Positions 1 through 8,400 of a DNA stretch of 64,000 bases are shown here, piece after piece. Each line of letters starts with the position of its first letter. Positions within the stretch are counted from its first letter, which is position 1. This DNA is from an uncultured Desulfovibrionaceae bacterium (lineage in GTDB: Bacteria > Desulfobacterota > Desulfovibrionia > Desulfovibrionales > Desulfovibrionaceae). The translations under genes and the position numbers were made by a program. The notes beneath the pieces were generated by a model that was not told where the DNA came from, made no database searches, and saw only the letters and a list, made by a program, of their open reading frames with translations. The DNA is taken from positions 1 through 64,000 of the forward strand of contig CATJOY010000034.1 in assembly GCA_949741925.1 (NCBI GenBank). Direction: 5' to 3'.

Positions 1-686
1 AGGAGGTGATGAAGGCAAAGCGCAATCCCGGCGCGAAGAAATGCATGCCGTGGATGAAAAAACGCTCCGTCGTCTGGCACAAAATCATGTGCGTTCTTTC
101 TCCCTGCCTAAGGCCGTTTCGGCTGCCCATTTCCGGGCCTACGCTAAACGGGCTTTGGAGGCGAGCCGTCGAGCTATGGGTGAGGGAGATTGGGGGACAG
201 CCCTGCACCAAAACGAGCTGGCCCGACTCAACATGGCTATGGCCCGGCTCTGCGCTGAGAAGCGCGTCAAGAATTCCGGAGGCCGCCAGGACGCCCAAAC
301 AGGGGAACTTGAAGAAAGCGCAGGCCTCCAAGAAAACGTTGACCAAGCAGAAAAAGAAGCTCGATAAGCAGGTCAAACTCATCGCTTGTCCGACTTATGG
401 CTTGGACATCTAGTTGCAACGCGGTATCAAAAACCCGGAAGCCACGGCGGCGCTTCTTAAGATCCCCGTGGAGGCGCTGCAGAAATGGTCGGTGGGGGAA
501 TGAAAAAAAGCTTTGGTGGGCCAGAAAAGGACCAAATACGGTTTTACATCCTGCGGTAGTGCTCAAGGAAGGGAATTCGGTGGCGTTATTTTCCGTATTG
601 ACTGCCCGAGAGGCACGAAGATGATGTATGCTGAACCGTTCAGCCATTACGGCGCGGGAGATAAGCGGCAATGGGACGGCAAATGA
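1..686 (+). pseudogene. Decayed phage protein with MuF-type ADP-ribosyltransferase-like end
   Basis: No intact gene spans this stretch. One frame (41-367) encodes an alanine-rich helical segment resembling the linker helices of large polyvalent phage proteins. Another frame, read from about 414 to 686 and broken by an internal TGA at 501-503, contains a GFTSCG motif followed by PRGTKMMYAEPF and ends in WDGK. That pattern resembles the C-terminal part of ADP-ribosyltransferase exoenzyme domains fused to phage MuF head proteins. Useful coding therefore shifts frame and has at least one stop, which indicates a remnant. The left end may continue outside the window. The family assignment is from motif memory and is only moderately secure. 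Confidence 0.45.
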
Positions 687-748
687 GCCCGGGCTTTGTT
701 GAGCTCTTGAAACGATATTCAGTATAACGAATCAGATTATATAAAGCG

Positions 749-1612
749 TTAACGCTTCGAGGGGGCCGCATCGCTGTGGCCCTTGTAGGCCGGGGATTCC
801 CTGTCCGGTTCCACGGTGAAGGCAAAGTACCGTAGAAAGAAGGCCGCCAGCGGTTCGGGCAAGAGATGCAGCAGGCGCGTGCCCAGGGCCAGCATCCGGG
901 GAAAAATAATGGTATCCTTGCCGGCCAGCAGGCGGGAGGCGATATGCTCGGCAGCCGCATCCGCCGTCATTCGCAAGGGTTGAGGGCCCTTGAGGCGGCG
1001 GCTCATAGGGGTTTCAATGTAGCCCGGGTAGACGATGCTGATGCGTACCCCTGCATCGAACAGCGCCATGCGCGTGGCTCTGGCAAAGAAAGAGAGAGCC
1101 GCCTTTGAGGCCGAATAGCCGGGAGAGCCCGGCAGCGGGTATAGGGCGGCCAGGGAAGCGATAAGCACAATATGCCCGGCTTGCCGGGCTGTCATTGGTT
1201 CTAACAGCGTCGCCATCAGATTGATGGCCCCAAGAGCATTGACCTCCATCACCCGGCAGGCGTCCGCTACCGGCTCAAGCCCGCCGAGATCCGGTTTTTT
1301 CTGTGGCAGGAGCCCGGAGGAGACCCCGGAATTCAGAATGGCCATGGTCAGCGGCCGTGCGGCATCCAGCTCCAGGATTTTTTCTCGGCTGGCTTCAAGT
1401 TCGCGGATATCCTGCCGGATTACGACGCATTCCGCGCCTTTGGCCGTGCAGGCGGCGGCAAGCGCTTCCAGACGAGCGGCATCGCGTCCCCAGAGGCTCA
1501 GGAATACCCCTTGGGCGGCGTAGCGCAGGGCTAGGGCCTGACCAAGGCCGCCGCTGGCTCCGGTAATCAGGATATGGCGCGGCCTATACGTTGCTTTTTC
1601 CGTTGTGCTCAT
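749..1612 (-). CDS. rkpH: Short-chain dehydrogenase/reductase, RkpH-like
   Basis: A 287-residue NAD(P)-dependent SDR. The Rossmann motif TGASGGLG lies at residues 17-24. Catalytic N125, S153, Y166 and K170 are all present with normal spacing, so the enzyme should be active. The start was set at the ATG preceded by a GGGAGG ribosome site; an upstream extension would run into the next gene's end. It is the last gene of the rkp-like set, 22 bases after the LtaS-like gene. Rhizobial RkpH and 3-ketosphinganine reductases are SDRs found beside an alpha-oxoamine synthase. By analogy it may reduce the 3-keto group of an RkpG product. The substrate is inferred, not shown. Confidence 0.8.
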   Translation of the reverse strand: MSTTEKATYRPRHILITGASGGLGQALALRYAAQGVFLSLWGRDAARLEALAAACTAKGAECVVIRQDIRELEASREKILELDAARPLTMAILNSGVSSGLLPQKKPDLGGLEPVADACRVMEVNALGAINLMATLLEPMTARQAGHIVLIASLAALYPLPGSPGYSASKAALSFFARATRMALFDAGVRISIVYPGYIETPMSRRLKGPQPLRMTADAAAEHIASRLLAGKDTIIFPRMLALGTRLLHLLPEPLAAFFLRYFAFTVEPDRESPAYKGHSDAAPSKR

Positions 1613-1634
1613 TGTTCCCTCCCGGAGGCAGTTC

Positions 1635-3278
1635 CTAAGGTCTGCCGGAGGACCCGGTTCCGGCATGCGCGGCTGCAAGCAGGAGGGCCCCCAAGGATTC
1701 TTCAGGAACAGGCGATTCCCCATCCGGATCGTTGAAGGCCTTGGCAAGGCCACTATCGCCGCTATGCCAGATCAAAAAATCAGTGGCAACCTGCGATTTT
1801 TTGAGTTGCGTTCCCCGGGGCAGGCTCCCGAGATGGTCGCCATAGAGGCAGATGAGCAGCGGCCGGTCAAGGCGGGCGGCCAGAGAGGAAAGATCCCCCA
1901 ACATCCTATCGGTATTGCGCAGATGGCGGGCGTAGGCCGCCAAGCCGCCGTCACGTTGGCCGGCCTGATCCGGAAGGGGGGAGGCGTCTTCAGGGAAGGG
2001 GGTTTCGGTGAGCCTGCCAGGCATCCAGGGGCCGTGGGCTTCAATGGTGATGGCAAAGATAAAGTGCGGTTTTTCCGCCGTGGCGAGTTCCCGGCCAATG
2101 CATTGAGCAAGGGCGGCATCGCTGACATAAGGGCCGCAGGTCGGGGAACCGGCAAAGGCTTTACGCTCCAGGAATCGGGAAAAGCCCAGGTTAGGCATGG
2201 CTTTACATCTATCGAGAAAGGCTCCTGAACCCGGGTGAAGGCAAAGCGTCTCGTATCCTTGCGCCGCGAACCAGCGAGGAAGCGCTCCGGTGGTTGAGGC
2301 CGCCGCCAGCGCATAGGGGTTAAAAGCATAGGTTTTCAGGCTCTCCGGGCGGATACCTGTGAGCACGGAGAATTCGGTGCGGATTGTATACGCGCCGTAA
2401 CAGTTGACCTGTAACAGCCCATGGCGGCCTTGGGCGGCCAGGCGGTCGAAATTGGCGGTCCAGTCCGCTCCAAGACCGGGAAATAACCGTTGTAGGTGGA
2501 AAAACGACTCGGCCTGGAGCAGCAGCACATGGGGCGGCCTGCCGTTGCCGAGCGGTTCGCGCAGGCAGGGGCTCCAGGTGCAGACTCGGGAAAGACCATC
2601 GCGGCAGGGGGCGGCGTCGTGGGCGATCTCTTGCTTAAAGAGATAATGCCAAACAGCATGGCGGTACGCGGCGTAGGCCAGGCCAAAGCGAGTTCCATCC
2701 TCCTTAGGGGCAAAAGCAAGAGGAGCCCGGCTAAAACGCCGTCCCCAGCGGGTTGCGGCCCCGGGCCCGGCGGCGTCCAGCAGAGCCCAAAGGATGCACG
2801 CTCCGGCTAAAACACCCGTGGTGATGCGTTGGGAAGGGGAAAGAGTCGGTGGCGTATAGTTTGAAAAAAGCGCGGCGGCCGTAGCGGCGGCGAGCGCCGC
2901 GAACAGCAGGAGAAAGGACCGGATCGGAATGTAAGGAAAATAGAAGGCCGGGAAAAAGAGCATTTGGCGGAGCATGTACACGTCAGAAAACAGCAGTGGC
3001 TCTCCAAGCACGGCAGTTTTGGCCCGATTCAAGACCATCAGGATACTCAGGAGCAGCGCGGGCAGACCGATGGAGAGAAGCGGCCGCCCTGTCAGGGCAA
3101 GCGCTAGGAGGGCTGCAACCGAGAGAGCGGCCAAGAGAAACAGGTCGCCCCATCCCGGGCGAGAGAGCAGCCTGATGCCGGATTCGCAGCGATGCAGCAG
3201 AATAAGGATGCTGAAGGCGGCAAATGTCAGGCACACCCCGGCAGCCGGGAGGGCGAGGGAAGGAGTGGCGGGATCCAC
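1635..3278 (-). CDS. rkpI: LtaS/sulfatase-like membrane phosphotransferase, RkpI-like
   Basis: A 547-residue alkaline-phosphatase-superfamily membrane protein. The first 170 residues hold about five hydrophobic segments; the soluble domain starts near residue 248. Likely metal and catalytic residues are E257 (LLQAESFF), T301 (in IRTEFSVLTG) and D481/H482 (LYGDH), matching the Glu/Thr/Asp-His set of lipoteichoic acid synthases. Such enzymes move phosphoglycerol or phosphoethanolamine from phospholipid to an acceptor outside the cytoplasmic membrane; others are sulfatases. It starts 8 bases after the GNAT gene, so the two are probably co-transcribed. In the rhizobial rkp-1 region RkpI is a similar protein. 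The donor and acceptor cannot be read from sequence. Confidence 0.75.
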   Translation of the reverse strand: MDPATPSLALPAAGVCLTFAAFSILILLHRCESGIRLLSRPGWGDLFLLAALSVAALLALALTGRPLLSIGLPALLLSILMVLNRAKTAVLGEPLLFSDVYMLRQMLFFPAFYFPYIPIRSFLLLFAALAAATAAALFSNYTPPTLSPSQRITTGVLAGACILWALLDAAGPGAATRWGRRFSRAPLAFAPKEDGTRFGLAYAAYRHAVWHYLFKQEIAHDAAPCRDGLSRVCTWSPCLREPLGNGRPPHVLLLQAESFFHLQRLFPGLGADWTANFDRLAAQGRHGLLQVNCYGAYTIRTEFSVLTGIRPESLKTYAFNPYALAAASTTGALPRWFAAQGYETLCLHPGSGAFLDRCKAMPNLGFSRFLERKAFAGSPTCGPYVSDAALAQCIGRELATAEKPHFIFAITIEAHGPWMPGRLTETPFPEDASPLPDQAGQRDGGLAAYARHLRNTDRMLGDLSSLAARLDRPLLICLYGDHLGSLPRGTQLKKSQVATDFLIWHSGDSGLAKAFNDPDGESPVPEESLGALLLAAAHAGTGSSGRP

Positions 3279-3286
3279 GGCGCGGT

Positions 3287-3874
3287 TCAGGAAAGCGTTT
3301 TGCAGAGTATGGAGCCGCCTTGTTCATGGCCGGGCAGAGAGAGCTTTTCCGGCGGAAAATACTCCACCAGTTCAAAGCCCTGGCGGGCGTAAAACCGCAT
3401 GCCCCGTTCGTTGTCATTCCAGCAAAACAGGCTGATCCGCCGGCGATCCAGGGCGCGGCAGCGGCTTTGGGCTTCCAGCATCAAGGCGGCGGCGTGGCCG
3501 TTGCCGCGCAAATCCTCGGCCAGCCAGATAGTATTGATGTACAGGCTCTCGGGGACGGCGTTTTCAAGGATAGGCCGGACCGGCTTCAGCCGCTTTGAGG
3601 GTACAAAGCTTTCCATGAGCGTCGGGATACGGTGCTCTTCGGAAGGGTAGCAAAAGAGCAAGGCGGTGATCTCTTCATCGCTCAGGGAGCAGATGACGTT
3701 TTTTGCGTCGTAGGCGCCTTCGCCCTTCATAAAGGCGACGGAAAGAAAGTGCTGGCCGGTCAATCCCGGGATCAGCTTATCCAGAAGATGCTCCACAACG
3801 CCTGAGGCCACATCGGCGACTATTTTGGCGATTTGTTCGGCATGGTCGGGCGTAGCCTGATGAAAAGTAAACAT
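3287..3874 (-). CDS. GNAT-family N-acyltransferase in the capsule-lipid locus
   Basis: A 195-residue single-domain GNAT protein. The acetyl-CoA pyrophosphate loop is seen as LRGNGHA in the middle of the protein, and the C-terminal half carries the usual FYARQGFE segment. It sits between the alpha-oxoamine synthase gene (185-base gap) and the LtaS-like gene (8-base gap), so it is probably read with the latter. In this setting it could acylate the amine made by the PLP enzyme, or a capsule sugar. Family membership is clear; the substrate is unknown. Confidence 0.75.
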   Translation of the reverse strand: MFTFHQATPDHAEQIAKIVADVASGVVEHLLDKLIPGLTGQHFLSVAFMKGEGAYDAKNVICSLSDEEITALLFCYPSEEHRIPTLMESFVPSKRLKPVRPILENAVPESLYINTIWLAEDLRGNGHAAALMLEAQSRCRALDRRRISLFCWNDNERGMRFYARQGFELVEYFPPEKLSLPGHEQGGSILCKTLS

Positions 3875-3949
3875 AGCGACACCATTTCGGGGTAAAAAGT
3901 ATCCTCACGGTACAATGAATCTGTAACGCTGCATTCCCGGCTCGATGGC

Positions 3950-4006
3950 CGGGGCACTGCCCCGTTTTTGATTCCCCCGCCCGGCTAAGAGAGGCGGGAG
4001 ATTTTT
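3950..4006 (+). terminator. Two plus-strand terminator-like hairpins
   Basis: CGGGGCA and TGCCCCG at 3950-3964 form a tight hairpin followed by TTTTT at 3965-3969. CCCGCC at 3976-3981 pairs with GGCGGG at 3993-3998 and is followed by AGATTTTTT. Both point along the plus strand although both neighbouring genes are on the minus strand, so they would stop antisense transcripts rather than the operon. Confidence 0.4.
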
Positions 4007-4059
4007 TCAGACGGGAGGCCCCTCTGGTAAACGAAAACCGCAAGCAGAGCAGCGGGGCA

Positions 4060-5409
4060 TTATGCAACTTCCGCTTGGGCTTTGGGCAACTCCTCCACCA
4101 GGATATCCAGGGCGGTGAGGATATCCTCTTCCTGGTGTTCCGAGGAAAGGAAGAACCTGAGACGGGCCATGCCTTCTTCTACGACGGGGTAAATGATGGG
4201 CAGGGCGTTGACTCTACGTTTGAACATTGCAGCCGCGAGGAGACCGGCTACAAGGGAATTGCCCACGATGACGGGCACAATGGCAAAGCCTTGGGCATAA
4301 CCGGTGTTGAGCCCACGTTTTTTAGCTTCTCTCAGGAAAAAGGCGCTGACTTCCTGGAGGCGTTGGGTGCGTTCGGGTTCGCGGAGCATGATTTCCAGGG
4401 CCTTGGCCGAGGCTGCGGCTATGGGCGGGGGCATGCCTACGCTGTACACAAAGCCCGCAGCCTTGAATTTGAGCAGTTCTACGAGTTCGGCGCTGCCTGC
4501 GATAAAGCCGCCGCAGCCGCACAGGGTTTTGGAGAGGGTGCCCATCCAGATATCAACATCCGTTGCGGGAACGCCGTAATGTTCGGCGCAACCCCGTCCC
4601 GTGGCCCCAAGCACGCCTAGGGAGTGGGCTTCGTCAACCATCAAAAAGCAGGTATAGCGCTGTTTCAGCGCAATCATTTCCGGCAGCTTCAGAATGCTGC
4701 CGTCCATACTGAAGAGGCCTTCCGTGGCGATTATGACCCGCTCATGCCGGGAGCGGGTCTGCTCCAGCATGCGTTCCAGGGCTTCGCAGTCGTTGTGGGG
4801 GTAGGAATACCGGCTGGCGCCGGAGAGCTTGGCCCCCATGATAATGGAGTTATGGGCCAGGGCATCGTGGTAGACGGCGTCTCGCGGTCCCAGGAGCGTA
4901 GCGATGGTAGAAACATTGGTGGCATGGCCGCTGACAAAGATCACGGCATCTTCAACACCGTAGGTTTCAGCCAACAGCCGTTCAAAGGCGGCGTGCGGCG
5001 GCCTTTCCCCGGCCACCAGGCGGCTGGCTCCGGCGGAGGTGCCGAATTTTTTCATGGCTGCGGCAGCCGCGGCGTTTACCTCTGGGTGCCCGTTCAAGCC
5101 GAGGTAATCGTAGGTTGAAAAATTGAGAAATTCCTTTCCGCCGATACGCGTTCTGCCCTTGGCCTTGGTATCGTGGCAGGTAAAGAAGGGATTCAGAATC
5201 CCCATCTTTTCGCCGACAACCCGCTGGACTTGGATTTGTTTGTAATCAGGAAGTTCCGCGATTTTCCCGAAGCGCTCAGGCACGGCGGCCGAATCACGGC
5301 GTTTGCGTTCCTCTTTGGGAGCGCCGAGGAGATTGGCGGTCTGGAGCTGGTCCAGCAGCGCCTTTTGTTCGCCTGCGTCCAGGCCGAACAGCGAATCTTT
5401 CTCACTCAT
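4060..5409 (-). CDS. rkpG: PLP-dependent alpha-oxoamine synthase, RkpG-like
   Basis: A 449-residue fold-type I PLP enzyme of the AONS/KBL/ALAS/SPT family. These enzymes join an amino acid to an acyl thioester with loss of CO2. The Schiff-base lysine is K294 in GTLSKTL; D259 and H262 lie in VDEAHSLGVLG. The DEAHS signature is closer to serine palmitoyltransferase than to the DDAHG of biotin-type AONS. An N-terminal extension of about 50 residues precedes the usual fold. Its start overlaps the end of the polyketide synthase gene by 8 bases, so the two are translationally coupled. It is therefore probably the enzyme that releases the ACP-bound chain. S. meliloti RkpG is the closest named relative I recognise. 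Confidence 0.85.
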   Translation of the reverse strand: MSEKDSLFGLDAGEQKALLDQLQTANLLGAPKEERKRRDSAAVPERFGKIAELPDYKQIQVQRVVGEKMGILNPFFTCHDTKAKGRTRIGGKEFLNFSTYDYLGLNGHPEVNAAAAAAMKKFGTSAGASRLVAGERPPHAAFERLLAETYGVEDAVIFVSGHATNVSTIATLLGPRDAVYHDALAHNSIIMGAKLSGASRYSYPHNDCEALERMLEQTRSRHERVIIATEGLFSMDGSILKLPEMIALKQRYTCFLMVDEAHSLGVLGATGRGCAEHYGVPATDVDIWMGTLSKTLCGCGGFIAGSAELVELLKFKAAGFVYSVGMPPPIAAASAKALEIMLREPERTQRLQEVSAFFLREAKKRGLNTGYAQGFAIVPVIVGNSLVAGLLAAAMFKRRVNALPIIYPVVEEGMARLRFFLSSEHQEEDILTALDILVEELPKAQAEVA

Positions 5410-8400
5410 TACGGCTGTCCTTTGTTATGATTTCCAGGGCGCGCGCTCTCGCGCCTTCGGGAAGATGCATACCGTGCTTCTTTTCCAAACTGCGGATCAT
5501 TTCAGCTTCCGCGTCAGGAGCTGCTTCCTCGTCTTCCTGGCCGCTGAGGAGCGAGAACAGACTTTCGGCCAGGGAGAGAGGCGTTGTGTGCTCGGAAAGC
5601 GGCATGGTGTAGCCGGTAAGCTGGAATTTTTGCTCCACTGCCAGGCCCAGTTCCACGGCCATCAGCGAATCCATCCCCAAAGAGACGAGCGGCGTATCTG
5701 CGGCGAGCTTATCTTTGGGCAAGTGCAGCACATGGGCGACCTCGGCAATGAGAATGGCGGTTATGGCGCTCACCGCCTCCTTTTTGGGCAGGGCGCGGAT
5801 ATGCTCCAGAGAAGGACCTTCGGCCTCGCCGGAGGCGGATTTTTTGGGGCGCAGCCTGGAAAAACGGGGGGCCGCCAGGGCGGGCAGATCCGCCCTGTTC
5901 TGCCAATCCAAACCGAAGTAGTGGCTTTCGCCGATATCTGCAGCTATGCAGTGCTCAAGCCAGTACAGGGCATCCCGCGAGTGGGTCGGGCTTACGCCCA
6001 GAACTGAAAGCAGCATCTGGCGGGCTTTGGGGTTGCGGGTGATCATGCCGGTATCGTCTATAGCGCCCCAGCCAATGACCTGAGCAGGCAGGCCCAGGGA
6101 TCTGCGCCAGGCTGCCAGGCTTTCCTCCATGCAGTTGGCGGCCACATAGGAGGCCTGACCAGGATTGCCGAAAAGTGAGACCGCGGAAGAATACAGTACG
6201 AAAAAATCCAGCGGTTCGGTGATGGTCAGCTCATGCAGATTCCAGGCCCCCAAGCTTTTGGCTGCCAAAACGCCGCGGATTCTTTCGGGCGTAAGGCTGG
6301 TGATGATGCCGTCATCCAGCAGGGCGGCCGCATGGATCACGCCACGCAGGGGCGGCAGCGCGGCAAGATGCCGTTTCAGAGCCCGTTTGAGTTTGCCCTT
6401 ATCAGCAACGTCCGCTTTCACAATATGGACGTGTATCCCCTTCTCTCTCATGGCGTTCACGGTCTCTTCCGCTTCGGTTCCGTTAAGGCCGTTACGGCTG
6501 AGCAGAACTAAGTGCCGCGCGCCGCGTTTGGCTAAGCGCTGCGCGGTGGCCAGGCCGAACCCTCCGGTGCCGCCGCTGATCAGATACGTGGCTTCGGCAT
6601 TGAGGCTGATTTTCTTCCAGGGGCTTTCCGGCGGAGAGGCCAGCAGTGAGGCCCCCTTGAGCGAGAGCACAATTTTTCCGATATGGGCGGATTGCTGCAT
6701 GGTCTGGAAGGCCTCCAGCACTTTGGCGGCCGGAAACACCGTGTGCGGCAGCGCAATGAACTTACGGGCCTCGAATAATGCCATTAATTCGCTGAAGAGC
6801 TTTTGGGCGAGTTCGGGCTGGTGAACCAACAACTGGTCTACATCAACGCCGAAGTAGGAAAGATTGTTGCTGAAGGGCCGGAGCCGCATCGGGGTATCAG
6901 CGTAAAAGTCGCGTTTGCCGAGTTCCAGGAACCGGCCAAAGGGTTTCAACACCGCAAGCCCGGCGGGGATGGCCTCTCCAGCTAAGGAGTTGAGCACCGC
7001 ATCCACGCCCTGGCCGTTGGTGGCCTCCAGCACCTCCTGGACAAAGCGGAGCGAGCGGGAAGAAAAGATATGCTTGACGCCGAATTGCTTCAAAAAGGCG
7101 TGTTTTTCTTCGGCCCCAGCAGTGGCGTAGATTTCCAGGCCCAAATGGTTGGCGATCTGCACAGCGGCAAGCCCCACCCCACCGGCTGCGCCATGAATAA
7201 GCACCTTTTCTCCGGGCTGCATATTTGCCAAGTGTTTCAGGCTGTACCAGGCAGTGATGAAGGGAACCGGAATGGTCGCGGCTTCGGCAAAGCCGAGAGA
7301 GGCGGGCTTGGCGACAACAGCCGAAGCCTTGGTTACCACGTGGGTGCTGAAGCAGGCCGGGGCGAAACACACCACTTCGTCGCCCGAAGACCAGGCGCGC
7401 ACGTTGTTGCCCACAGCGGTGATAACGCCGGAGCATTCAATACCCATGGTCGGCCCGGAGAAACCGTTTTCAAGCGCTTCATCAGGGAGCATGCCCATGC
7501 ACCACATGACATCGCGGAAGTTAAGGCCGGTATACTTGACTTCCACGCAGACTTCGTCGGGGCCCGGTTTGGGCAGCGGCATGGTCTTCCAGTAAAGATT
7601 TTGCAGCCTCCCGGGCGTATCAAAGGCGAGGCAGGCCCCTGCGGCGGCCTGATCAGCCCGGGGGCGGGAAAGGCCGCTGTGCAGACGGGTCAGCCGCGGC
7701 ACAGAGCGCAGCTCGCGGCTGAAAACAACTTCCGTTTCTCGGGTCGGGTCGAGCAGCTCTCGAACAAGACCGGTGAATCCGAGGCCCCCGGCCGCGTGTT
7801 CTCCCTGGAAATCAATGTAGCGGATTTCCAAGCCACGCATTTCATTGGCCATAACTCTGGTGAACCCGAGGAGCGCGCCTTGTGAAGGCAGGGGGCTTGT
7901 TCCGGCAAGACCATCGGCGAACGCGCCGCCGCCAATAACCTGCACACTGAGCGGCAGACGCAGGGCATCCCAGACTGTAGCCAGGGCGTGCAGACCCTCC
8001 AGGCCGGTCTGTTGCACCCGGGCAAGCTCGTCTCCGGTAAAGGAGCTGCGGTTGTCAAAGCCGACGAGATAGACCAGATGTACCTTTTTCTTGCCCTTGC
8101 GCATTCCCAGTAGCCCTTGCCAATGTTCGGGCCGGGAGGGATCAAAATCTTTGTCGTGATAGGAAAGCCGTGCTTCTTCTCCGTGCTCGGAGAGTGCGGC
8201 CAGCAAGCGTTTGCCGAGAAGAGCGCCGGGGCTGCCGGCTTCCCCGGCCACCAGCAGCCACGTACGTGTTTCCGCTAACGATGTGCCGTGAGCTGTATCG
8301 GAAGCCGCAACCGCAACACCGGAGGGGGCGAGTCCATCGGCGGAGGGGCGCTTTTCCGCGTTGGCGTGGTCCGCGGCGGGCTTCTCCGGCTGTTCTGCGG

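Noticed and set aside
1605-2228. Plus-strand 207-codon frame inside the LtaS-like gene
   Set aside because: It is antisense to a gene with clear catalytic motifs and has no family features of its own.
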